From contig JAHBWI010000002.1 of assembly GCA_019637075.1 (NCBI GenBank), positions 496,001 through 560,000 of the forward strand: 64,000 nt of DNA. Direction: 5' to 3'. Positions 55,588 to 64,000 of this stretch are shown piece by piece. The notes under the pieces are model-generated. The model did not search any database, was not told the DNA's origin, and saw nothing but the letters and a program-made list of their open reading frames with translations. This DNA is from Nitrospiraceae bacterium (lineage in GTDB: Bacteria > Nitrospirota > Nitrospiria > Nitrospirales > Nitrospiraceae). A program made the position numbers and the translations under genes. Each line of letters begins with the position of its first letter. The stretch's first letter is position 1.

Positions 55588-55604
55588 GGAGGGTTCGAAC
55601 CTCC
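55588..55604 (-). other. tRNA T-arm-like sequence without a tRNA
   Basis: On the minus strand it reads GGAGG-TTCGAAC-CCTCC, a perfect five-pair T-arm with its loop. No matching acceptor or anticodon arms are found at the right distances. Possibly a relic of an integration (att) site or a chance palindrome. Confidence 0.35.
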
Positions 55605-55659
55605 CAGGGGGATTCCGCGCAGTAGGCCGATCACCGGACGGATTGAATGGAACAACCCC

Positions 55660-58600
55660 ATGGGCGTCCAAGAAACACTCGCCAGACTCCGTGCCGGGCT
55701 ACTCGACCTTTCGGATCGAAACCCGCTGCTGAACTTCAGCCACCCGCGCCATGCCTGTCTGGGTCTGGTCGGTGAGCGTCCCAACGAGCTGTACGCCCGC
55801 CTCCTGAACGGCGAAACTTTCTCCTTTCAGCCCGGCACCGTTGCGCAGAAGCCCGCGGCATCGCCCGACTGGCCGAAGGACAACGGCGGGCAACGCCAAC
55901 CCCGTCCGAACGGCGTGCTTCAAACCGCACACGACCGCGACGAACTCGCTCGCTTGCTCCGCCGCCTCCATCGACAGGCGGAAACGGTGGTCGAAGAAGC
56001 CGGCATCACCATGCTGTTCCTGGCCTTCGGCTTTTTGGAGTGGCACGATCCCGCGACCCCGAACAAACCGCTCTTGGCTCCCCTGCTCCTGCTGCCGGTT
56101 ACGCTCAAGAAGGCCTCGACGCATGAATCGCTCGGCTCGCTGAACTACAGCCTTGAATATTCCGGCGAGGAGATCGCCACCAACCTCGCCCTCGTCGAAC
56201 GCTTCATGCGGCTGGACCTTCACGTGCCGCCGGTCACGGACGAGGACGTGCCGGAACAGTATGTGGCCAAGATCGAGCAGCTGCCGGGGCTCGCGCCGGA
56301 CTGGCGGGTGCGGCGATGGCTCACGCTCAGCCTGCTTCCGGTGGGTGACGCCCTCGTTTATCGCGATCTGGATCAATCCCGCTGGTACGAGCCTCAGTCG
56401 TTCCTCGGCAACCAGCTCGTGCACGACTGGCTTGATGACCCGACCGGGACGCCGGCCACGGTTGAGCCCCCTGAATTTTCCGATCCATCCGACGAGAGCG
56501 GGCCGTCGACGCCCGTCATCTTCGAGGCAGATCCTTCGCAACAAGCCGTGCTCGACAGGGCCCGACAGGGGAGGAACCTGGTCGTTCAAGCCGCTCCCGG
56601 GACCGGCCGATCCCGCACCATCGCCAACCTCATCGCCGCAGCCATCTCCGGCGGGCAGTCTGTGCTGTACGTCGGCGCCAAACGCGCGGCCTTGGACCAT
56701 GTGCATCGCTTGCTGGCGGAAGCCGGATTCCAGGAATTCTGTTTCGACTTGCAGCGCCGCACCATCCGCACCGAGGCCCTGCTGCGCCTAATCGATCGGC
56801 GCATGCATCTCGTCTTGCCTCCGCCGGGCGAAGATCGTCTGGCCGACGCCGAACGGGAACAGCAAGAGCTGCAGGACGCACTGCGGGCCTATGCGGACGT
56901 CCTGGAACGCCCGGTCGACGGGGTGAAACGCTCGGTCGCCGAGGTCCTGTGGGAACGCGAGCTCTGCTTGCAAACCCACCCGAGCCTGCGGCCGCTTGAA
57001 GCCTCCCTCTGCCAATTGGAATGGACGCCGGACGACGGCTTCGACCTCGCGGAATTGCGGCGATGCACCACCCTGTTACAAAACCGGCTTGCCGCCTTGT
57101 TCGCCGCCTCGCCGCGCCTGAGCCATCACCCTTGGTATGGTGTGGATGTCGCGCCTTCGGAAGGCGAAATGACCGCGGCGTTGGAAGCAGGCAAGGCCGT
57201 GGTCGCGCAGGGTGAATCCCTCCAGGTCCTTACCGACAAGCTGCGCGATCTGCTCGGGGCGCCGGTCTTCACCAGGCAGGACGAGCTGCACCAGCTGGCC
57301 GAGTGGGACGGTGCCCTCCCCTCCGTCACGCCGTCAGCCGCACTGGAATTACTGGAAGCCTTGCGCGACGGGAACACCAGACGTCTCCTCGCTCAATTCA
57401 TTGCCGACCTCGAAGCGGTGGCCCAAGAACGGCAGACCCTTGCCTCCGACTTTCGCAACGTGCCGTCCGACGTCGATCGGATCGATCTCGCACCCTTGCG
57501 CGCGATCCGCGGCTCGAGTCTGGAAGGACTCCCGTTGGAACAGTTCGAATCTACCGTCGGCCTGCTCGAGGCGGTGGTGCACGATTTGCGGCTGGCGCGC
57601 GAAGCGCTTCAGGGCGCAGTGGAGGGAATCGGCCTGCCGGGGCCGATCACGCTGCCGTTCGTCGAAAGTTTCGACCAGACCATCTCGCTGTTGATCGAGG
57701 TGCCGTTCGATCTGCTGCGCATGCGCGACCCAATTTTGCTCGACGATTCGCTCGCCGCGACCCGCAGGGATGGGACCGAACGGGGCATCCACCTCCAGGA
57801 GCGCCGGCGGATGTTGTCGCTCGAATACCTGATCCCCGTCGACCACGACCTGGACGAGCTGGAAGCCCATGCGAAAGCGCTCCAAGGCACGGCCGCGATG
57901 GCACGTCTCTACAGCGGCGCCTATCGCCGAGCCCGCCGCTTCTATATGGAGGTGCATCAAGGGGGAAAGGCCGCCGATTCGCGCGTGATGGCTGATGCCC
58001 TGTGGGACCTTCGCGACCATTTGGAATTGAGCCAGCGGTTTGCGGCCCAGCCGGACTATCAGCAGGCCTTCGGAAACAATTTTCGTGGGATCGACACGCC
58101 GTTCCAACAGGTCGCCGCGCTGGAATCCTGGTATGCGAAGGCCCGGGCGCTGCTTGAGGGAACCGGCGGGCCCGCGCAGGATTTCTTGAACCTGCTCATC
58201 CAGGGCCCGATCGAGCACCTCGCGACGCTGCGTCGTTGGGCTGAAACGAACGGCCGTTCACTGCAGATGATCCGGTCCCTCAAGTCGCACCTGATGAAGG
58301 CGGTTGAGCGCGATCCCGACCATCCCCTCGACGTCACGCGCGGGACGTTGGACGGCCTGGCCGACGCACTTCGGCTCCGCATCACCACCCTGCAGACCGT
58401 CTTGGCGACGGCGCAACAATTGTCGCTCGCGCCCACCAAAGCCGTCGCGGAGGTGCCGGCGCTGCTGCGGAAACTCGACACCTATCGAAAGCAAGACGCA
58501 CGCATCGTCGGCAACCGGACAATGGAGCGGCTGCTCGGCACGTCGTTCGCAGGAAGCCGGACGCCGATCCCGCCGCTCCAGGACGCGTTGGCGTGGAGCC

Positions 58601-60636
58601 AACAGGCCGCCGCGCTGCCGCTGCCGCCCGAGATCAGCAGCTGGCTGTTCTCCCGTGACTACCCGGCCCGGCGCGCCGCGATCGAACCGGTGCTGATCCA
58701 ACTTCGCGCCGCAGCCTCGACCTGGCATCACGCCTGGACGACGTTCGCGGGTCTGCTGCGGCTGAATCTCGCCAACTGGACCGCCGAGGAGTTGCCTGCC
58801 TCCTTATCCGTCCTGCTCGAGCGAACGAAGCGAGCGATCGCCCACTCGGAGCGCTTACGCGACTGGGTGGAATATCTCAGGGCAGTCGAAGCCTTGGCGC
58901 ATGAGGGAGGCCCGCAGATCAGGCCCTTGCTCGAAGCGGGCGAGCTGCCGCTCGAGGACGTGCCTCACGCGTTCGAGCTGTTCGTCTGGAACTCGCTGGC
59001 GCAGTCATTGGCCGAGCAACACTCTGAACTGCGCGATTTCGACTCGATCGAACAGGAACGCCTCCAGGAACAGGCGGCCGAAGGAGCCCGATCGCTCCTG
59101 CTCACGCACCGCCGCTACATGCGATACAAGACGCAACGCCCCCTGCCTGCCGGTAACGCCGAAGGAGCGGTGAAGAGTTGGACCGATCGCGGCCTGCTCA
59201 CGCGGGCTATCGCAGGCGACGCGCCCCAAATCGGCGTCCGGCAACTGTTCTCGCAAGCCGGTTCCGCCCTCGCCGCCCTGTGGCCCTGTCATCTGATGAG
59301 CCCGCTGGCGGTGGCGCAGTACCTTCCCTCAGGCCGACCGACATTCGATCTCGTGATCATCGATGAAGCCACCAGGCTCCGCCCGGTCGAGGTGATCGGG
59401 GCGATGGCCAGAGCCAAGCAAGCGGTGCTGTTCGGCGATAGCCGCCGCCTTGCTCCGACCTCCTCGGCCGACCTGTTCGTGCAGTCGGAGATCGAAGAGG
59501 AGGAGCAGGCTTCTCTCGCCGCTCCGGACACGGCCGCAGCCTGGGGCGAAATCCGTTATGGGCAAGCCCTCAGCCTCAGCCGGCATGACCGCAGCCGGCA
59601 TGACAGTCTTATGGCCTTCTCCAACCGCACCTTCTACGACAATGCGCTGACGGTCGCCCCAAGCCCGGCACCGGACGACCGAACGTTTGGCGTGACCTGC
59701 CACGTCATCGAACAAGGATGCTACCGCGATGGGAGCAACCTGCCCGAGGCGGAAGCGATCGTGGAGGCGGCCATCCGCCATGCGGCGGACCAGCCAGACT
59801 TGAGCCTCGGCATCGTGGTCTGCACCGTGCGGCAACAAGAGCTGATTCAGGATCTGTTGGATCGCCGCCTTGATCAGGATCGCACGCTCCGCGCATTCAT
59901 CGCCGCCCATGAGCGAACCCCGGGCTCGCTATTCGTCAAAACCATCGAACGCGCCCAGCGCGAGGTGCGGGACGTCGTGCTGGTGTCGCTGACTTACGGG
60001 CGCGACATCGATGGCGGTTTCCGCTCTCATTTCGGCTCTCTCGAAGGTCCGCAGGGACCACGGTATCTGAACGTGCTCGCCACCAGCGCTTCGCAGCGGT
60101 TGGAGATCTTCTGCTCCTTCGATCCAGCCGCGTTGGATGAACGCACGTTGGCCGCGCGAGGAGCCGGCTCATTGAAACCCTTTCTCCGCTATGCCGTCAC
60201 GCGCGCGATGCGGCCCATCCAAGACGAAGCGATATCCTCCGAAAGCCCGCTCACCCAGGCGATCACCCGCGCGCTGAACGCCCGCGGCTTCTCGGTCGAC
60301 TCGCGCGTGGGACCGGTCGATTGCCGTGTTGATCTAGCCGTACGGCACCCGGATCTGCCGGGGCGGTATCTCCTGGGCTTGCTGTGCGATGCGCCGTCGG
60401 TTGACGGCGGGGGACGGGGAGTCTCGACGGATCGCAGCAGGGAAGAGCGGCTGCGCGGGCTTGGATGGGCGCTCCATCGCATTTGGTCCGCCGCCTGGTA
60501 CCAAGACCCGCACTACGAGGCAGACCGGCTACTCGCGACCCTGCGCACCCTGTTGGAACAAGAAAGCGACAGCCGACCCGCGCCGTCCCCACTGGTCAGC
60601 CCCGGTATGCCGCTCCACGACCCGGACTTGGAATAA
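55660..60636 (+). CDS. DUF4011 SF1-helicase/Vsr-like protein with eroded catalytic motifs
   Basis: 1658 residues, intact frame. The N-terminus is DUF4011-like (ARLRAGLLDLSDRNPLLNF). The helicase region has a Walker A A312-PGTG-R317-SRT with Arg instead of the family Lys, Walker B LVIIDEAT (1231-1238), motif III GDSRRLAPTS (1259-1268), SLSRHDRSRHDSLMAFSN (motif IV region), motif V replaced by ERAQREVRD (1430-1438) and motif VI TSAS (1475-1478) where relatives have TRAR. The C-terminal Vsr/DUF559-like domain keeps Asp1558 but has LLCDA (1574-1578) in place of the IECDG of relatives, losing the Glu. Architecture is that of large helicase-nucleases seen in defence loci. The erosion suggests a non-catalytic role or a decaying gene. 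No partner gene nearby. Confidence 0.9.
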   Translation: MGVQETLARLRAGLLDLSDRNPLLNFSHPRHACLGLVGERPNELYARLLNGETFSFQPGTVAQKPAASPDWPKDNGGQRQPRPNGVLQTAHDRDELARLLRRLHRQAETVVEEAGITMLFLAFGFLEWHDPATPNKPLLAPLLLLPVTLKKASTHESLGSLNYSLEYSGEEIATNLALVERFMRLDLHVPPVTDEDVPEQYVAKIEQLPGLAPDWRVRRWLTLSLLPVGDALVYRDLDQSRWYEPQSFLGNQLVHDWLDDPTGTPATVEPPEFSDPSDESGPSTPVIFEADPSQQAVLDRARQGRNLVVQAAPGTGRSRTIANLIAAAISGGQSVLYVGAKRAALDHVHRLLAEAGFQEFCFDLQRRTIRTEALLRLIDRRMHLVLPPPGEDRLADAEREQQELQDALRAYADVLERPVDGVKRSVAEVLWERELCLQTHPSLRPLEASLCQLEWTPDDGFDLAELRRCTTLLQNRLAALFAASPRLSHHPWYGVDVAPSEGEMTAALEAGKAVVAQGESLQVLTDKLRDLLGAPVFTRQDELHQLAEWDGALPSVTPSAALELLEALRDGNTRRLLAQFIADLEAVAQERQTLASDFRNVPSDVDRIDLAPLRAIRGSSLEGLPLEQFESTVGLLEAVVHDLRLAREALQGAVEGIGLPGPITLPFVESFDQTISLLIEVPFDLLRMRDPILLDDSLAATRRDGTERGIHLQERRRMLSLEYLIPVDHDLDELEAHAKALQGTAAMARLYSGAYRRARRFYMEVHQGGKAADSRVMADALWDLRDHLELSQRFAAQPDYQQAFGNNFRGIDTPFQQVAALESWYAKARALLEGTGGPAQDFLNLLIQGPIEHLATLRRWAETNGRSLQMIRSLKSHLMKAVERDPDHPLDVTRGTLDGLADALRLRITTLQTVLATAQQLSLAPTKAVAEVPALLRKLDTYRKQDARIVGNRTMERLLGTSFAGSRTPIPPLQDALAWSQQAAALPLPPEISSWLFSRDYPARRAAIEPVLIQLRAAASTWHHAWTTFAGLLRLNLANWTAEELPASLSVLLERTKRAIAHSERLRDWVEYLRAVEALAHEGGPQIRPLLEAGELPLEDVPHAFELFVWNSLAQSLAEQHSELRDFDSIEQERLQEQAAEGARSLLLTHRRYMRYKTQRPLPAGNAEGAVKSWTDRGLLTRAIAGDAPQIGVRQLFSQAGSALAALWPCHLMSPLAVAQYLPSGRPTFDLVIIDEATRLRPVEVIGAMARAKQAVLFGDSRRLAPTSSADLFVQSEIEEEEQASLAAPDTAAAWGEIRYGQALSLSRHDRSRHDSLMAFSNRTFYDNALTVAPSPAPDDRTFGVTCHVIEQGCYRDGSNLPEAEAIVEAAIRHAADQPDLSLGIVVCTVRQQELIQDLLDRRLDQDRTLRAFIAAHERTPGSLFVKTIERAQREVRDVVLVSLTYGRDIDGGFRSHFGSLEGPQGPRYLNVLATSASQRLEIFCSFDPAALDERTLAARGAGSLKPFLRYAVTRAMRPIQDEAISSESPLTQAITRALNARGFSVDSRVGPVDCRVDLAVRHPDLPGRYLLGLLCDAPSVDGGGRGVSTDRSREERLRGLGWALHRIWSAAWYQDPHYEADRLLATLRTLLEQESDSRPAPSPLVSPGMPLHDPDLE

Positions 60637-60762
60637 CGCAGGCACCGGCATCCGACTAAAAAGCCTGGCCACCCCTTACCGCCGCCTCCGCTGACGACCG
60701 CACCGGCAACTTTCTCTTTGACACGATCGTGATCGTCCCGATTACGGTATAGTAACTGCACG

Positions 60763-61656
60763 ATGGCCACGACCTTCTCCCGCACGATTCGCACCCCGCG
60801 GCGGCGACCGCGCAGGGGCCGTCGCATGGCCGCAGGATTTCGCCGCGGCCTCCGCACGCGCTGGCACCTGTTCCGGGCCGCCCTCGCCGCCTTGTGGGCC
60901 TCGCCTGCCGCCATCCGCATTCCGGCCGTGACCATGCTGATCGTGCTGGTCTGGCTGGGAGCGAACTGGGCCTACCATGCCGCGCAGAAACCGACCGAAG
61001 TGTTTTTTCCGCTGGACAACTCGTTGGATAAGAGCCCGCGCGAAACCTGGCGGCAATACGGCCCGCTGTTCCGCGAGCATGCGACCTCCTCCGTGACGCC
61101 AGAACTACTGGCGGCGCTGGCCCAGGTCGAAGGCGGCGGCAATCCGGTGGCACGCACCTATTGGCGCTGGCGATCGACGTGGAATCCCTTTGAGTGGTAT
61201 CGCCCGGCATCCAGCGCGGTCGGAATGTATCAAATGACCGACGGCACGTTCCGCGCCGCCAAACGCTATTGCGTCCATAACCACGCGGTTGTGGAGGACG
61301 GACCGTGGCATGACCTCGAATCCTGCTGGTTCAACAGCCTGTACACGCGAGTGCTGCCGAGCCATTCCATCGAACTGACGGCCGCCTCGCTCGACCGTGA
61401 CATCGCCTCTGCGCTCGGCGTGCGCCGTGGCGCCGCCGGGGTGCGACAGAAGCAGGACTTAGCCGCCCTGATCCATCTCTGCGGAGCCGGGGCGGGGCGG
61501 GATTTTGCGGCCAGAGGATTCCGCCTGACGCCCCATCAGAAATGCGGCGACCATGATGTGGCCGCCTATCTCGGCCAGGTGCGTGGCCTGACGCAGCAGT
61601 TCACCAGGCTCGCGGCCGGAGCAGGCGGCGAACCCACGCTGATTAGGGCTCGCTGA
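60763..61656 (+). CDS. Lytic transglycosylase (SLT domain)
   Basis: 297 residues. A basic N-terminus (RTIRTPRRRPRRGRRM), one membrane anchor (IPAVTMLIVLVWLGANWAYHA at about 65-85) and an SLT domain: LLAALAQVEGGGNPVARTYW with the catalytic Glu, then SSAVGMYQMTDGTFRAAKRY. It cleaves the peptidoglycan glycan strand with formation of a 1,6-anhydro end. The domain carries several Cys (CVHNH, ESCWFN, HLCGAG), which may form disulfides. The start has a weak ribosome site. Confidence 0.88.
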   Translation: MATTFSRTIRTPRRRPRRGRRMAAGFRRGLRTRWHLFRAALAALWASPAAIRIPAVTMLIVLVWLGANWAYHAAQKPTEVFFPLDNSLDKSPRETWRQYGPLFREHATSSVTPELLAALAQVEGGGNPVARTYWRWRSTWNPFEWYRPASSAVGMYQMTDGTFRAAKRYCVHNHAVVEDGPWHDLESCWFNSLYTRVLPSHSIELTAASLDRDIASALGVRRGAAGVRQKQDLAALIHLCGAGAGRDFAARGFRLTPHQKCGDHDVAAYLGQVRGLTQQFTRLAAGAGGEPTLIRAR

Positions 61657-61704
61657 ACCAGCAACTAGGGGCTTGCCCAGTGACCCGCGGAACACTCCTG
61701 CGAC

Positions 61705-63209
61705 ATGTCTACTGTCACAATGTGGCACACCCTCCTCCGTAGCGCACTTCGCACGCTCATCACGCTCGCTCTGCTCGGGAAACCAACCAGTCCGGCGACA
61801 GCCTTCGCCGAATTGCCGTCAGGACCCGAAGCGGCTCCGATCGCTTCGAACGACATACAGGGCCCCCCGCATCGCCTGAACCGACCCCGGCCTCACAGCG
61901 TCTTGACTGGGATACCGGTCGTGGTCGCAGCTATGTCATTCCCGCCGCCGAAGTACTGACCTATATCTTCCTGCTGAACCAGTACGATCGCCATTTCGTC
62001 GAACCTCGGGAAGACTATCGAACCAGCGGCAGTACCATTCGTCAGCACCTCACCGATTCGAAGTGGGTCATCGACAACGATCAATTCAAGGTCAACCAGT
62101 TCCTGCACCCCTACGGCGGCAGCGTGTATTACGGCTTGGCCCGATCTTCAGGATTGTCCTTCTGGGAATCCTTTCTCTACAGCACGGCAGGGAGCTTCGC
62201 CTGGGAAATCGCAGGGGAACGGACCAACCCTTCGATCAACGACATGATCGCCACCCCGATCGGAGGCAGCCTGCTGGGAGAGGCACTGTTCCGCATGGCC
62301 GGCCTGGTTCTCGAAACGGACGACGGTCGTCCCGGCTTCGTTCGCGAAGCGGCCGCGGCCGCAATCTCGCCCCCAACCGGATTCAACCGTTTGGTCTTCG
62401 GCCATCGCTTCGATGCGGTGTTTCCCAGCTACCACCCTGCCACGTTCTTCAGGTTGGAAGCCGGCGGCACGCTGACCTCCAGCAGCCACAACGTCTCGTC
62501 GAGCGTAACCGAACATGGTGCCGTTGGCGATCTGACGTTGACCTATGGATTGCCCGGCAAATCCGGCTACCACTATTCGCGCCCCTTCGACTATTTCGAT
62601 TTCCACGTCACCGCCGTCACGGCGAACACGCTGGAAAGTCTTAACACCCGTGGGCTCCTGCTGGGGACCACCTACGCATCGGGGAATGACACGCGGGGGC
62701 TGTGGGGTTTGTTCGGCAGCTACGACTACATCTCGCCGCAAGTATTTCGGGTGTCGAGTACCGCGCTGTCGCTTGGTACCGTCTGGCAAACCTGGCTGTC
62801 CGATGACATTGCGCTCCAAGGGACCGCACTGGGCGGCGCAGGGTACGGTGCGGCCGACAGCATTCAGCGCAAAGAGGAGCGGGACTATCACTACGGCATG
62901 ACCCCGCAGGCGCTGCTCGCGCTGCGGCTCATCTTCGGCAACCGGGTCATGATCGACTTTACGGGGCGAGAATACTATGTGAGCCGGGTGCTCTCACCGG
63001 AAGGCAACGGCCAGGAAAACATCATGCGGGGCGATGCGGCGTTCACGCTGCGGATCTTCGACCGCCACGGCATCGCCGTCCGGTATGCCGTGGCACAGCG
63101 AAACGCCGGCTATCCGAGCGTCGAATATCGGAATCAGACGGTCAGCACGGTCAGCTTGATGTATGTACTGTTGGGGTCGTCGGGATTCGGCGCGGTGGAG
63201 TGGCGCTGA
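61705..63209 (+). pseudogene. DUF3943 exported protein gene, split by a frameshift
   Basis: The first part (61705 to about 61862) encodes a signal peptide (HTLLRSALRTLITLALLGK). The rest continues in the -1 frame: DWDTGRGRSYVIPAAEV, NDQFKVNQFLHPYGGSVYYGLARSSGLSFWES, and the barrel part to 63209, which together make a complete DUF3943 protein. The shift happens at the six-C tract at 61863-61868, where one more C would restore the frame. In the present reading the first frame stops at 61959. Explanations are a sequencing error, phase variation or ribosomal slippage (C CCC CCG fits a -1 site). DUF3943 proteins are outer-membrane proteins of unknown function. Confidence 0.8.
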
Positions 63210-63250
63210 AACGGCCCACCGTTCCTTGCGTGGAAGCACCCGGCTGGTGA

Positions 63251-63268
63251 TCGAGGTGTTCGCCTCGA
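63251..63268 (-). terminator. Short hairpin after the aldo/keto reductase gene
   Basis: Six-base arms TCGAGG and CCTCGA with a TGTTCG loop, about 7 bases beyond the stop at 63275 on the minus strand. No U-tract. Confidence 0.3.
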
Positions 63269-63274
63269 GTCTCG

Positions 63275-64000
63275 TTACGACAGGCCGTGCTGCTCGCGCC
63301 CAATGCGGCCGTCGTAGCGGTTGGTGGACTTGAAGAGTTCGAACTGGCCGTCCGACGCATAGTGAGCGACACGGCTCCGCAAGGCATCGCGCTCGGCGGT
63401 CGTCATGGGCGCAAATCGGCGCACGATGTCGAGATTCTGCTTCAGTACGGCCGCAGAATCGATGCCGCTGACGAGCGACGCAATGGGCAGGCTCAGGACA
63501 TAGCGAATCGCCTCTTCGGGAGTCACAACTCCCTGTTTGATCGGCTCGGCGTTCCCGCTCAGGCTCTTCATACCGATCGCAGCAATCCCTCGCTGTTGCA
63601 ATACCGGCACCACTTCCTGTTCGAAGCTTCGGTACGTCCCGTCGAACACGTTCAAGGGCATCTGGCAGGCATCGAACGGGAAGTCGTACGAGAGCATCTT
63701 GAGGTGAATCTTCGGGTGCTTGTGGCCAGTGAATCCGACGAAGCGCACCTTCCCCTGCCGTTTGGCCTCCAGCAGCGCATCGGCCGCGCCGTTCGGCGCG
63801 AAGTGCTGATCCGGATCGTCCTCGTAGACCACTTCGTGGATTTGCCACAGATCGAGGTAGTCGGTTTTCAAGCGGCGGAGCGACTCCTCGAGTTGCTGCA
63901 TGGCGACCTTCTTGTCCCGGCCATGCGTACAGACTTTGGTCATGAGGAACACCTGTTGCCGCTTGCCTTGTAAGCCCTTCCCCATCAGCTCTTCGCTGCG
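63275..64000 (-). CDS. Aldo/keto reductase, 5' end outside window
   Basis: The frame stays open to the last base of the window (RSEEL before the internal Met), so the start lies beyond it. Visible motifs: GKRQQVFLMTKVCTHGRDKKVAMQQLEESLRRLKTDYLDLWQIH, with the catalytic-type Lys (TKV) and the YLDLWQIH of the family, then GKVRFVGFTGHKHPK, and PIASLVSGIDSAAVLKQNLDIV. This is a periplasm-lacking NAD(P)H-dependent carbonyl reductase. Closest in style to the ferredoxin-like AKR group with a late ALRSRV; substrate unknown. Confidence 0.9.
   Translation of the reverse strand, partial: RSEELMGKGLQGKRQQVFLMTKVCTHGRDKKVAMQQLEESLRRLKTDYLDLWQIHEVVYEDDPDQHFAPNGAADALLEAKRQGKVRFVGFTGHKHPKIHLKMLSYDFPFDACQMPLNVFDGTYRSFEQEVVPVLQQRGIAAIGMKSLSGNAEPIKQGVVTPEEAIRYVLSLPIASLVSGIDSAAVLKQNLDIVRRFAPMTTAERDALRSRVAHYASDGQFELFKSTNRYDGRIGREQHGLS

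Noticed and set aside
55570-55660. A tRNA gene around the GGAGG-TTCGAAC-CCTCC palindrome
   Set aside because: Only the T-arm exists; no pairing acceptor or anticodon stem is found on either strand at the required spacing.
1-64000. CRISPR arrays, rRNA genes, transposase genes
   Set aside because: Searched by eye; no regular spaced repeats, rRNA-like sequence or transposase frame was seen.

Overview
The window is GC-rich DNA (about 60-65% by eye, with some clearly AT-richer patches) from a diderm bacterium. The outer-membrane context is plain: a tripartite RND/TolC-type efflux system, two TraT-like lipoproteins, several putative beta-barrels and many lipobox proteins. Respiratory genes are present (di-haem cytochrome c, type II NADH dehydrogenase). 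The gene style and the stop-codon-linked palindromic repeats remind me of Nitrospira (Nitrospirota). That lineage call is an inference from memory, not something the sequence proves.

Layout. 0-7.4 kb: the end of a four-CBS protein, a di-haem cytochrome c, an FAD monooxygenase, a 1076-residue exported TPR protein, and an AT-rich membrane-protein gene behind a good sigma-54-type promoter. 7.7-13.7 kb: a leftward cluster typical of ECF42 regulation, with a DUF6596 sigma factor followed by a VOC protein, two DGPF/YciI proteins, a BNR-propeller protein, a MoaD/ThiS-like protein and a PhnB-like VOC protein. A TGTCGA-N16-CGAC promoter candidate lies exactly between the sigma gene and its likely targets. 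14-25 kb: a lipoprotein, a Crp/Fnr regulator with FNR-like cysteines, a putative barrel, the RND operon (adaptor, pump, STAS-like protein, outer-membrane channel) and NDH-2. 25-38 kb: a sigma-54 activator with four GAF domains, HEAT-repeat and DUF4188 genes, a LemA/DUF2207 pair, a DUF1328/PRC-barrel pair, GIY-YIG, two tandem TraT paralogues, a methyltransferase and a large lipoprotein. 38-51 kb: a VOC protein, an amine oxidase, a secreted beta-helix protein, an FNR-type oxidoreductase divergent from a phospholipase-D-like protein, a VapBC module, an aldose-1-epimerase homologue and a Sel1 protein. 51-54 kb: an AT-richer patch with a class-3 lipase lipoprotein and an exported protein. 54-64 kb: a DUF4124 protein, a 1658-residue DUF4011 helicase/nuclease-like protein whose catalytic motifs are eroded, a lytic transglycosylase, a DUF3943 gene split by a frameshift at a C6 tract, and the end of an aldo/keto reductase gene.

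Strongest points for a second look: the DUF4011 protein that keeps its architecture but has lost several catalytic residues; the self-contained ECF42 regulon with a matching promoter; a family of palindromic elements whose outer end coincides with gene stop codons; and the C-tract frameshift in the DUF3943 gene. No CRISPR array, rRNA, intact tRNA or transposase gene was seen.
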